A DNA stretch of 6,136 nt from Janthinobacterium lividum (GTDB lineage: Bacteria; Pseudomonadota; Gammaproteobacteria; Steroidobacterales; Steroidobacteraceae). A program made the translations under genes and the position numbers. The stretch is from NCBI GenBank assembly GCA_943327025.2, contig CALPVO020000146.1, forward strand, positions 1 through 6,136. Direction: 5' to 3'. Shown here in pieces: positions 1 to 6,119 of the stretch (position 1 is the stretch's first letter; each line of letters starts with the position of its first letter). Below the pieces are notes generated by a model. That model was not told where the DNA came from. It worked only from the letters and a program-made list of their open reading frames with translations, and did not search any database.

Positions 1-912
1 GAAGGCGTGTCTACTGAATACCGCAGTGTCATCGAGTCTGTCGTACGCGAGTCCGGTCAGGACCTGCTCGACGTGGCCGCCGCGCTTGCCCGCATGGCGC
101 AGGGCGAAACACCGCTGCTGCTGCCGGGTGGTGAAGAGCCGGGTAGCCGCGACGGCGCCCCGCGTTCGTTGCCACCGGAAGACCGGCAGGGTCGTCCTCG
201 CGACCGTCTGGCAGAGATGCTGGAAGAAGAACAGCGTCCGCACGGCAAGTATGTGTCCCGTGAAGATCGCTTCGGTCCGCAGCAGGTATACCGCCTTGAA
301 GTGGGCCGTGCCCACGGCGTGCAGCCGGGGAACATCGTGGGCGCCATTGCGCACACGGCGGACCTCGCCGGCAACCAGATCAACGGCGTCGACATTCACT
401 TTGACCACACGCTTGTGCGCTTACCGGCGGGTCTGTCGCCGGAAGTGCTCGGCAAGATTTCCGAGGTGAAGGTGCGCGGGCGTTCGCTCGACATCAAGCC
501 CGCAGAGGCCGGTGCTGGCGAAGGGGGTCCCCGTGGCCCGCGTCAGTTCGAAGGCGGCGGCAGGCCGTTCCAAGGCGGCGGGCGTCCGCCGTTCCACGGT
601 GGCGGTCCGCGCCATTTCCAGGGCGGTGGCCGTCCGTTTGAGGGTGGTGGTCGTCCGTTCGAAGGCGGTGGTCCCCGTTCGTTTGAAGGTGGCGGTCGTC
701 CCTCGTTCCCGCCGCGTGGTCGTCCGTTCGAGGGTGGCGCTCCGCGTCCCTTCGAAGGTGCTGGTCGTCCGTTCGAGGGCGGTGGCCCGCGTTCCTTTGA
801 AGGCGGCGCTCGTCCGCCGTTCGAGGGCGGTGCCCGTCCTCCGCGCCCGTTTGCCGGGCGTCCGTTCAGCGGTCCTTCAAAGCCGCATCGCAAGGGTCCG
901 CCAAAGCGCTAA
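1..912 (+). CDS. deaD: DEAD-box ATP-dependent RNA helicase, C-terminal part (DeaD/CsdA type), 5' end outside window
   Basis: The frame is open from base 1 to the TAA at 910-912, giving 303 residues, so this is the 3' part of a longer gene; GTG at 7 is internal and not a start. The family unwinds RNA duplexes in ribosome assembly and mRNA decay, notably in the cold. Residues 1-43 match the end of the DeaD helicase region (DLLDVAAALARMAQGETPLL). Residues 44-95 are a charged linker. Residues 97-166 are a DbpA-type RNA-binding domain, recognised by YRLEVGRAHGVQPGNIVGAI and GVDIHFDHTLVRLP. Residues 178-303 are a low-complexity tail rich in Gly, Arg, Pro and Phe that ends in a basic segment (KPHRKGPPKR). 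The tail probably adds non-specific RNA binding, as RGG-like tails do elsewhere. The ATPase motifs are not in the window, so the helicase call rests on the C-terminal domains. The gene converges with the antiporter gene, 50 bases away. Confidence 0.87.
   Translation, partial: EGVSTEYRSVIESVVRESGQDLLDVAAALARMAQGETPLLLPGGEEPGSRDGAPRSLPPEDRQGRPRDRLAEMLEEEQRPHGKYVSREDRFGPQQVYRLEVGRAHGVQPGNIVGAIAHTADLAGNQINGVDIHFDHTLVRLPAGLSPEVLGKISEVKVRGRSLDIKPAEAGAGEGGPRGPRQFEGGGRPFQGGGRPPFHGGGPRHFQGGGRPFEGGGRPFEGGGPRSFEGGGRPSFPPRGRPFEGGAPRPFEGAGRPFEGGGPRSFEGGARPPFEGGARPPRPFAGRPFSGPSKPHRKGPPKR
532..870 (+). repeat. Degenerate tandem repeat encoding (R)PFEGGG units in the helicase tail
   Basis: About twelve units of the pattern [G/A]-R-P-(x)-F-[E/Q/H]-G-G-[G/A] follow each other from residue 178 to about 290 of the helicase. 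Examples are FEGGGRPF, FQGGGRPPF, FHGGGPRHF and FEGGAPRPF. The DNA units are 21-24 bases long, with cores such as CGTCCGTTCGAGGGTGG. Copies differ at synonymous positions and by whole extra codons (RP, RPP, PRS, PRP), so the array is old and diverged rather than freshly expanded. One unit is interrupted by SFPPRG near residues 235-240. Unit number may vary between strains through slippage or recombination; this is inference. Confidence 0.85.
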
Positions 913-924
913 CCCTTCGGCATC

Positions 925-950
925 GGCGGCGTCCGTTCAGTGACGCCGCC
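925..950. terminator. Perfect hairpin between convergent genes, likely bidirectional terminator
   Basis: GGCGGCGTC (925-933) and GACGCCGCC (942-950) are exact reverse complements: a 9-bp, GC-rich stem with an 8-base loop. It starts 12 bases after the helicase stop (912) and lies 12 bases past the antiporter stop (963-965 on the minus strand), so it is centred between two converging genes. Neither side has a proper run of T after the stem. It is therefore not a textbook intrinsic terminator; it may end transcription weakly or mainly protect both 3' ends. Confidence 0.6.
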
Positions 951-962
951 TGCTCCGTGCCT

Positions 963-2165
963 TCAGGGTAGTCGTCCCAGCTTGCGCAGTTTCGGTGTGA
1001 CCACTGGAATGGTGAGCATGGTGCTGCCGACGGCCATCAGCAGCAAAGCCGTGAACGTCGTCGGCGTGATGACGGCCTTGTCGAGCAAGATGTTGGCGAA
1101 GATGATCATGATGAGCGCCTTCGTCTGCAGCAGCCAGCCGATGAGCGACGCCTCGCCAGGCGCCCAGCCCAGCAGTTTTCCTGCCAGGCGCAGACCCAGT
1201 AGTTTGCCGGCTACCGTCGCCGCCAGCAGTGCGCCAGCGGCCATGAATACCTGAAGTCCGCCTGCTTCCCACTGCGTGCGTAAGCCAGTGCTCAGGAAGA
1301 ACACCGGCATCATCACCAGCAAGACGTGATGGCGCAGTTTGTCGAGGGAATCGCGGTCGAACCACTCGCTGTCCGTGACGGCGCCGGCCAAAAACGCGCC
1401 GACCATGAAGTGCAGGCCAGACCAATCGGCGCCCCAAGCGCAAGCCGCCAGCCAGATGAGGCTGACATACCAGCGGTCGATTGGAGGAAGGCGCCGCATA
1501 CCCCAGCGGAAGACCGACACCAGCACCGCGAAGCCCGCCAGAAACAGGAGTTGCCGACCCACGCGGTTCCAGTCCATGAGAATCAGCGCCAGCACGCCCC
1601 AGATGGCGATGTCGTCCAAGCTGGCGTAACGCAGGATGCGTTGGCCAAGCGGCTGACGCAGGAGTTCCAAGCGTTCGAGGAACAGCACCAGAATGGGCAG
1701 CGCCGTGACGGCGCAGGACATGCCCACACCCAGAACGAATTGCCACGACGTAGCGCCGGTTCCCATCCAGAGGGAAGACGCGCCGCCAGCGTGCCACAGC
1801 AATCCTGCAGCGACACCTGCACCTGCCAGCAGTGGCAGGAACAGCGCCAGCCCGGCCGTGATGCTGGTCTCGCCGCGCTTGCGCCATGCATCGCGCAGGT
1901 CCAGTTCTACCCCCGCCAGCCAGACGAACAGCATGACTGCCCACCAAGCGATGCCATTGAGCGACTGCACGACTGTCGGGTTGAATACGAAGGCGTAGTA
2001 GTCCGGATACACCGCGCCTAGCACGCCGGGACCCAGCAAGATGCCGCCTACTATCTGCACCACCACCAAGGGCGCCCAGTAGTCCGTGCGGCCCAGACGC
2101 CACAACAGATAGGGCGCAGTGAAGATGATGAGGAGCGCTATCAGGAAGATTTCAGTGGTGTTCAT
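963..2165 (-). CDS. Cation:proton antiporter, CPA2 / Na+/H+ exchanger family, membrane domain only
   Basis: This 400-residue inner-membrane protein is almost entirely hydrophobic helices, roughly a dozen or more. It should exchange H+ for Na+ or K+ across the cytoplasmic membrane, in pH and salt balance; the ion cannot be read from the sequence. Family signatures in order are VGGILLGPGVLG (39-50), VWLAGVELDL (81-90), YASLDDIAIW (180-189) with the Asp pair D184-D185 expected at the ion site, HFMVGAFLAGAV (252-263) and MPVFFLSTGLRTQ (286-298). The Asp pair resembles electrogenic NapA-like exchangers rather than the Gln-Asp of KefB/KefC; this comparison is from family knowledge. The protein ends at KLRKLGRLP with no TrkA-N/RCK regulatory domain. 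The ATG at 2165 starts a typical first helix and has a weak AGG ribosome site 5 bases upstream. It lies 66 bases after the DUF1841 gene, so operon membership is possible but unproven. An exact gene name is not warranted. Confidence 0.87.
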   Translation of the reverse strand: MNTTEIFLIALLIIFTAPYLLWRLGRTDYWAPLVVVQIVGGILLGPGVLGAVYPDYYAFVFNPTVVQSLNGIAWWAVMLFVWLAGVELDLRDAWRKRGETSITAGLALFLPLLAGAGVAAGLLWHAGGASSLWMGTGATSWQFVLGVGMSCAVTALPILVLFLERLELLRQPLGQRILRYASLDDIAIWGVLALILMDWNRVGRQLLFLAGFAVLVSVFRWGMRRLPPIDRWYVSLIWLAACAWGADWSGLHFMVGAFLAGAVTDSEWFDRDSLDKLRHHVLLVMMPVFFLSTGLRTQWEAGGLQVFMAAGALLAATVAGKLLGLRLAGKLLGWAPGEASLIGWLLQTKALIMIIFANILLDKAVITPTTFTALLLMAVGSTMLTIPVVTPKLRKLGRLP

Positions 2166-2231
2166 TCGCGCCTGGCTTCTGCACGTTGGACCGGACTGGA
2201 ACTGCCCACATGGCAGCGTTCTGCGAAGAAA

Positions 2232-2657
2232 TTACAGCGACCGCAAGGCCGCCAGGTAGCGTTGCTCGTCGGGGGCGACGCCTTGGCGCTGTGCCTCCCA
2301 CAGTGCCGCGCCTAGCGGTTCCATCATGCGGTGTTCGGCTTCGTGGTCGGAATCGTGGCGCCGTACGAGCAAGGCGTGAACATCGCGGATGCCTTTGGGG
2401 CGGTCCGTGGAGACTTGCTCGCGCAAGGCCAGATGCATCCCCATATGCAGGAACGGGTTGGTTTGGCCCTGTTCTGGCTTCCAGTCGCGGTCTAGTGCGT
2501 CTGGTGTTAGCAAGGCGTGGTACTCCGGGTGCAGAGCGACTACATCCGCCACTTGCGCTTGCAGCGGCGTGAGGGGCAGGCCCTCCTGATGCCGTTGCCA
2601 AGCTTCCAGGTACATGCGCCGCAGGGCGTCGCGCTGTTGGTCGTGGAACACGGGCAT
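2232..2657 (-). CDS. DUF1841 family protein, function unknown
   Basis: This 141-residue soluble protein has no signal peptide or membrane segment and matches what I recall of the DUF1841 family, common in beta- and gammaproteobacteria and of unknown function. Recognisable blocks are a helical start ([20 protein letters not shown]), HPEYHALL (43-50), TNPFLHMGMHLALREQ (66-81) and DHEAEHRMMEPLG (104-116), followed by LWEAQRQG. Two HxxxH pairs (H71/H75 and H105/H109, with E113 after them) suggest a helical bundle that might bind metal; that is inference. The start ATG (2657-2655) overlaps the nth stop by one base as TGATG, and GGAG at 2669-2666 gives an 8-base spacing, so translation is probably coupled to nth. 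The frame stays open upstream to 3047, but that extension lies wholly inside nth and has no family resemblance. Confidence 0.85.
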   Translation of the reverse strand: MPVFHDQQRDALRRMYLEAWQRHQEGLPLTPLQAQVADVVALHPEYHALLTPDALDRDWKPEQGQTNPFLHMGMHLALREQVSTDRPKGIRDVHALLVRRHDSDHEAEHRMMEPLGAALWEAQRQGVAPDEQRYLAALRSL

Positions 2658-3322
2658 CAGCGGGGCTCCGATGTGGGCAGTGTGCCCTTGGCGATAAGTT
2701 TGCGGCCATGGCGGCACAGGTCTGCCACGACGCAATGCTTGCAATCGGGTTTGCGGGCCTTGCACACATAGCGTCCATGCAAAATGAGCCAGTGGTGCGC
2801 ATCCAGCAGGAAGTCTGCTGGCACGCGCTTGATCAAGGCGTCTTCGACGGCGCGTACGGTCTTGCCCGGCGCCAAGCCGGTGATATTCGAGACACGGAAG
2901 ATATGCGTATCCACGGCCATCGTGGGCTGGCCGAAGGCCGTGTTCAGCACGACGTTTGCCGTCTTGCGCCCCACTCCGGGTAGCGCCTCGAGCGCTGCGC
3001 GGTCGGTCGGGACTTCGCCACCATGTTCTGCCAATAGCTGCCGGCATAGTTCGATAACGTTCTTCGCTTTGGCGTTGAACAGACCGATGTGCTTTACGTA
3101 GGGCGTGAGGCCAGCAACGTCCAAAGCCAGTATTGCCGCTGGCGTATTGGCCACGGGGTAGAGCCGTCGCGTCGCCAGGTTCACGCTCTTGTCGGTGGCT
3201 TGCGCCGACAGCACTACTGCCACCAGCAACTCGAACGGGGAGTGGTACTCCAGTTCGGTTTTTGGGGCGGGGTTCAGGGCACGCAGGCGCGTGAAGAACT
3301 CGCGACGTTGTTCAGGGTTCAC
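2657..3322 (-). CDS. nth: Endonuclease III (DNA glycosylase / AP lyase)
   Basis: This bifunctional base-excision repair enzyme removes oxidised pyrimidines from DNA and nicks the abasic site by beta-elimination. The 221 residues align without gaps to my memory of the E. coli enzyme over the diagnostic parts. The helix-hairpin-helix is LPGVGRKTA (114-122) with the catalytic Lys at 120, the catalytic Asp is at 138 in VDTHIFRV, and [17 protein letters not shown] (28-44) is typical. The [4Fe-4S] cluster ligands C187, C194, C197 and C203 have the canonical C-x6-C-x2-C-x5-C spacing. All key residues are present, so it should be active. The start is GTG (3322-3320): it gives the family N-terminus ([18 protein letters not shown]) and follows a good ribosome site. 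The GTG overlaps the upstream rsxB stop as GTGA. The last 12 or so residues ([10 protein letters not shown] region) form a short tail beyond the cluster. Confidence 0.97.
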   Translation of the reverse strand: MNPEQRREFFTRLRALNPAPKTELEYHSPFELLVAVVLSAQATDKSVNLATRRLYPVANTPAAILALDVAGLTPYVKHIGLFNAKAKNVIELCRQLLAEHGGEVPTDRAALEALPGVGRKTANVVLNTAFGQPTMAVDTHIFRVSNITGLAPGKTVRAVEDALIKRVPADFLLDAHHWLILHGRYVCKARKPDCKHCVVADLCRHGRKLIAKGTLPTSEPR

Positions 3323-3897
3323 GCGGGTTCCTCTCCCGTGCTTTGGTCTGCGCGCCAGCGGGCGGCGCGTTCGGCCAAGGCCAAGGCCCGCTGCTGCTCG
3401 CGCTGCTCACGGCGTTGCTCGTGCGCGCGCTGCCGTCCTTGGTAGTGCTTCGCCTCAGCGGCTAGTGCGGCAGCATTGCGCGCCGGGGCACCGGTGGGTT
3501 CTAGCCGGATGCAGTCTACCGGACAAGGAGCGATACACAGTTCGCAACCATTGCATTCGGTGGCTATAACGGTATGTAGCAGTTTGCGTGCACCGACGAT
3601 GGCATCCACGGGGCAAGCGGGCAGGCACTTGGCGCAGCCGATACAAACGCTTTCGTCGATGACCGCGACACGCGGCGGCTGGAAAGTGCCGCAACTGGTG
3701 TCGAGCGGCAGTTCAGCCACGCCAAGCGCATTAGCGAGGCTGACCAGTGTGCTTGGTCCGCCCGGCGGACAACGGTTGGGGGCGGCTTCGCCGTTAGACA
3801 TGGCTTCTGCGTAAGGGCGACAGCCGGCATAGCCGCAACGCGTGCACTGCGTCTGTGGCAGCAGTGCATTCAGGCGCTCCGCAAGTGTGGTGTCCAT
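3319..3897 (-). CDS. rsxB: RnfB/RsxB-like iron-sulfur electron transport protein without membrane anchor
   Basis: This 192-residue protein is predicted to carry three [4Fe-4S] clusters and transfer electrons. Residues 10-48 form the RnfB-type Fe-S domain with Cys 18, 21, 26 and 43 ([20 protein letters not shown]). Two ferredoxin motifs follow: C85/C88/C91/C95 ([16 protein letters not shown]) and C115/C118/C121/C125 ([16 protein letters not shown]). The N-terminal transmembrane helix of E. coli RsxB is missing: the protein starts about ten residues before the first cluster domain, so it should be cytoplasmic. Residues 143-185 form an Arg/Gln/Ala-rich helical tail. ATG at 3897 was chosen since it is the first start after metG (19-base gap) and opens directly into the family sequence; no clear Shine-Dalgarno precedes it, and upstream starts would lie inside metG without adding a membrane helix. 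The gene overlaps nth by 4 bases. No other rnf subunits are nearby. Its partner is unknown; the symbol reflects homology, not proven Rnf/Rsx function. Confidence 0.87.
   Translation of the reverse strand: MDTTLAERLNALLPQTQCTRCGYAGCRPYAEAMSNGEAAPNRCPPGGPSTLVSLANALGVAELPLDTSCGTFQPPRVAVIDESVCIGCAKCLPACPVDAIVGARKLLHTVIATECNGCELCIAPCPVDCIRLEPTGAPARNAAALAAEAKHYQGRQRAHEQRREQREQQRALALAERAARWRADQSTGEEPA
3328..3337 (-). promoter_or_regulatory. Ribosome binding site deciding the GTG start of nth
   Basis: On the minus strand GGGAGAGGAA runs from 3337 to 3328, with the AGAGG core 7 bases before GTG at 3322. It lies inside the last codons of rsxB, so ribosomes ending rsxB at TGA (3321-3319) are already positioned to restart on the overlapping GTG. 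This supports GTG as the true start, because no ATG lies at the expected N-terminus. Confidence 0.7.
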
Positions 3898-3916
3898 GCG
3901 GTACGGGGCGCCAGCG

Positions 3917-6082
3917 TTACTTGATGAGGCTGCCGGTAACAGCGCCGGCATCCGGCGACAGCACGAAGATGCCACCAGCGCCATTTTCGGCGGCGAGCAC
4001 CATGCCCTCGCTGGTGCCGAAGCGCATCTTGCGCGGCTTCAAGTTGGCGACGATGACAACCTGACGCCCGACGAGTTGCTCCGGAGCATAGGCGGAACGA
4101 ATTCCCGAGAAGATAGTGCGCTCGATGACGGTGCCTTCGGCATGGGTGCCGAGGCTGACGCGCAGCTTCAATAGTTTGTCGGAGCCCTCGACCGTAGAGG
4201 CCTCGAGCACCTCGGCCACGCGCAGTTCCACCTTCATGAGTGCTTCGAGGTCGATTTCGGGAGTGGCACCCGCCGCGGCGCTAGCCGTTGCCGCGGGGGC
4301 GGCTGCCTTTGCTTGCTTGCTCGCACCACTGTCGTTGTTTGCTGCTCCTGCTTTGTGGGAGCGAGCTTGCTCGCGACTCTCCACGGTGCCTTGCGCGGCC
4401 TTCGCCTCCGCAGCCGGTTCGCTCACCGTTGGCGGCGTCACCACCAACTGTGCCACGACCTTGCTATCCAGCCGCGTCGCCAGCGCTTCATAAGTGCGGA
4501 TGGCATGGTCCAGCAGGGGCGTATCCAGTTGTTCCCAACGGCTAAGGGGAGCCTGCAGGAAGGCTTCGGCACCCGCGGCGAGGTTCGGCATGACGGGCTT
4601 CAGGAAACCCACCAGTGAACGGAACAGGTTCAGTCCCTGTGTGCACACCGCCTGCACCTCTTGGGCGCGGGTCGGGTCCTTGGCCAGCAGCCAAGGCTTT
4701 TGCGTATCGATGTACTGGTTGGCTTTGTCGGCCAGCATCATGACTTCACGCACGGCGGCTGCATAGTCGCGGGCTTCGTATAGCGCCTGTATGCGCGGGC
4801 GAGCAGCAGCGAATTCCGCGAACAGGGCGGGCTCCGGCAGGCTGGCGGCCAGACGGCCTTCGAAGCTGCGGGTGAGGAAGCCAGCGCAGCGGCTGCCGAT
4901 ATTCACCACCTTGCCCACCACTTCGGCGTTGAAGCGGCTGGTGAAGTCTTCGAGGCTCAGGTCCATGTCGTCGAGGCCGGGCGTGAGCTTGCTGGCGAAG
5001 TAAAAGCGCAGCGGCTCCGCGGGCAGCAGGTCCAGGTACTGGCGTGCGGTGATGAACGTGCCGCGGCTCTTCGACATCTTCTGGCCGTTCACCGTAAGGA
5101 AGCCGTGAACGAACACGCCGTTCGGGGTGCGCATGCCGGCACCATTCAGCACGGCAGGCCAGAACAGCGCGTGGAAATACAGAATGTCTTTGCCGATGAA
5201 GTGGTAGAGCTCGGTGCCCGCCTTGCGTGCGCCTTCTGCCCCCCAGAATTCATCATGGGTGGCCGCCACATCCACACCGCGCTTGGCGGACAGGGCGTCG
5301 AAGCTGCCGATATAGCCAATGGGTGCGTCGAGCCACACGTAGAAGAACTTGCCAGGCGCCCCTGGGATGCCAAAGCCGAAGTACGGCGCATCGCGCGAGA
5401 TATCCCAGTCGCGTAGCCCCGCGGTGAACCACTCGTCCAGTTTGTTGGCGACACCCGAATCCACCGTGCCACTGCGGACCCATTCTTTTAGCAAGGGTTC
5501 GAAATGGCCGAGCTGGAAGAAGAGATGTTCGCTATCGCGTTCTTCCGGCGTGGTGCCCGAGACGGCCGACACCGGATCGATGAGTTCGGAGGGGGAGTAA
5601 GTGGCGCCGCATTTCTCGCAGCTGTCGCCGTACTGGTCCGCAGCCTTGCAGCGTGGGCAAGTGCCCTTGACGTAGCGGTCCGGCAGGAACATGCCGGCCT
5701 TGGCGTCGTAGGCCTGACGAATGGTGCGACGCGCGATGTGCCCCGCAGCATCCAACGACTGAAAGATTTGCTCGGTGCGCGCCCGGTTCTCTGGCGCGTT
5801 AGTGCTGTGGAAATGGTCGAAGTCGATGCCGAAAGCGGCGAAATCGGCGGCATGCTCAGCGCCTACGCGGGCGATGAGTTCCTCGGGCGTGATGCCCTCG
5901 GACTGTGCCCGCAGCATGATGGGCGTGCCGTGCGTGTCATCGGCGCAAACGTAGTAGCACTCGTTGCCAGCCATCTTTTGGTGGCGCACCCAAATATCGG
6001 TCTGCGTGTACTCCACCAAATGCCCCAGATGCAGCGGGCCGTTGGCATAGGGGAGGGCACTGGTGACGAGAATGCGGCGCAT
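3917..6082 (-). CDS. metG: Methionyl-tRNA synthetase with C-terminal tRNA-binding domain
   Basis: The enzyme charges tRNA-Met with methionine using ATP, for both initiation and elongation. It is a 721-residue class I synthetase. The HIGH-type motif is HLGH (18-21), the zinc knuckle is C142/C145/C155/C158 (CPRC and CEKC, x9 between), and KMSKS is at 335-339. The anticodon-binding helical domain carries N394, R398 and W464 (QKPWLLAK), matching the E. coli anticodon-contact residues N391/R395/W461 as I recall them. A low-complexity Ala-rich linker spans about 550-608. Residues 610-721 are the EMAPII/Trbp111-like tRNA-binding domain ([23 protein letters not shown]), which mediates dimerisation in the family. 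The protein is about 45 residues longer than the 677-residue E. coli enzyme, largely from the linker, which contains an in-frame REP palindrome. ATG at 6082 was preferred to ATG at 6115 because [15 protein letters not shown] is the family N-terminus and a TAGG ribosome site lies 6 bases upstream. It is first in the metG-rsxB-nth-DUF1841 run. Confidence 0.97.
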   Translation of the reverse strand: MRRILVTSALPYANGPLHLGHLVEYTQTDIWVRHQKMAGNECYYVCADDTHGTPIMLRAQSEGITPEELIARVGAEHAADFAAFGIDFDHFHSTNAPENRARTEQIFQSLDAAGHIARRTIRQAYDAKAGMFLPDRYVKGTCPRCKAADQYGDSCEKCGATYSPSELIDPVSAVSGTTPEERDSEHLFFQLGHFEPLLKEWVRSGTVDSGVANKLDEWFTAGLRDWDISRDAPYFGFGIPGAPGKFFYVWLDAPIGYIGSFDALSAKRGVDVAATHDEFWGAEGARKAGTELYHFIGKDILYFHALFWPAVLNGAGMRTPNGVFVHGFLTVNGQKMSKSRGTFITARQYLDLLPAEPLRFYFASKLTPGLDDMDLSLEDFTSRFNAEVVGKVVNIGSRCAGFLTRSFEGRLAASLPEPALFAEFAAARPRIQALYEARDYAAAVREVMMLADKANQYIDTQKPWLLAKDPTRAQEVQAVCTQGLNLFRSLVGFLKPVMPNLAAGAEAFLQAPLSRWEQLDTPLLDHAIRTYEALATRLDSKVVAQLVVTPPTVSEPAAEAKAAQGTVESREQARSHKAGAANNDSGASKQAKAAAPAATASAAAGATPEIDLEALMKVELRVAEVLEASTVEGSDKLLKLRVSLGTHAEGTVIERTIFSGIRSAYAPEQLVGRQVVIVANLKPRKMRFGTSEGMVLAAENGAGGIFVLSPDAGAVTGSLIK
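4354..4384 (+). repeat. REP-type palindromic element inside the metG linker
   Basis: The plus strand reads GTGGGAGCGAGCTTGCTCGC at 4355-4374, followed by GACTCTCCAC to 4384. A GTGG head followed by an imperfect palindrome is the hallmark of REP elements mobilised by RAYT (REP-associated tyrosine transposases), and the sequence is close to the abundant Pseudomonas intergenic REP as I recall it. GCGAG/CTCGC forms the inner stem with a CTTG loop, and the GTGG head can pair with CCAC at 4381-4384 for a longer hairpin. It runs antisense to metG and is read in frame as SREQARSHK (metG residues 569-577). Only one full copy is in the window. Conservative bounds of the recognisable element are 4354-4376. 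Confidence 0.75.
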
Positions 6083-6113
6083 GGCAGGCCTAGGTCCAAA
6101 ACGGTAATACGCC

Positions 6114-6119
6114 ATTATG
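6114..6119 (-). promoter_or_regulatory. Candidate -10 box for the metG operon
   Basis: On the minus strand CATAAT (6119-6114) is one mismatch from the sigma-70 -10 consensus and lies 31 bases before the metG ATG, which would leave a leader of about 25 bases. It is the only AT-rich patch upstream of metG in view. The matching -35 box would fall at about 6137-6142, just outside the window, so the call cannot be completed here. If correct, it also rules out the alternative ATG at 6115, which overlaps the box. Confidence 0.3.

Larger units (their letters stand above)
2232..6082 (-). other. Predicted operon metG - rsxB - nth - DUF1841 gene
   Basis: Four genes on the minus strand are spaced +19, -4 and -1 bases, with no terminator-like hairpin at any junction. 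The two overlaps (GTGA and TGATG) are classic signs of translational coupling. The antiporter gene starts 66 bases downstream with no strong terminator between, so it may be a fifth member; the hairpin at 925-950 would then end the transcript. Functionally the set mixes translation, electron transfer and DNA repair. rsxB and nth are both Fe-S proteins, as in the rsx-nth operon of enterobacteria. Confidence 0.7.

Noticed and set aside
543..893. Minus-strand frame with regular PPSNGR repeats
   Set aside because: It is the mirror image of the helicase repeat tail; the repeat pattern is inherited from the sense coding sequence.
1373..1714. CCGTGACGGCGC occurring at 1373-1384 and 1703-1714, the latter part of a 15-base palindrome (1700-1714)
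   Set aside because: Both copies encode Ala-Val-Thr in membrane helices with preferred high-GC codons; chance codon repetition explains them.
1326..2021. Open frame of 231 codons on the plus strand, antisense to the antiporter
   Set aside because: The composition is that of reverse-complemented membrane-protein codons (Gln/Arg/Ala/Pro), with no recognisable domain and no ribosome site evident.
937..2103. Open frame of 388 codons on the minus strand inside the antiporter gene
   Set aside because: It is in another frame of the same strand as the antiporter, is rich in Arg/Gly/His and has no family features; the antiporter frame has clear helices and motifs. It is a high-GC shadow.
2202..2216. 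Small hairpin CTGCC/GGCAG in the 66-base gap after the DUF1841 gene
   Set aside because: The stem is only 5 bp and no T-run follows on the minus strand, so it is not convincing as a terminator. I see no clear promoter for the antiporter in this gap either.
2658..3047. N-terminal extension of the DUF1841 frame upstream to 3047
   Set aside because: It lies entirely within nth, is Arg-rich noise without family similarity, and the ATG at 2657 has a good ribosome site and gives the expected family length.
3898..3984. 29-residue N-terminal extension of RsxB from an ATG at 3984
   Set aside because: It overlaps the metG 3' end, contains no hydrophobic helix that could be the missing anchor, and is not family-like.
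6083..6115. 11-residue extension of MetG from an ATG at 6115
   Set aside because: MetRS proteins normally begin just before the [12 protein letters not shown] block, the ATG at 6115 has no ribosome site, and it overlaps a candidate -10 box.
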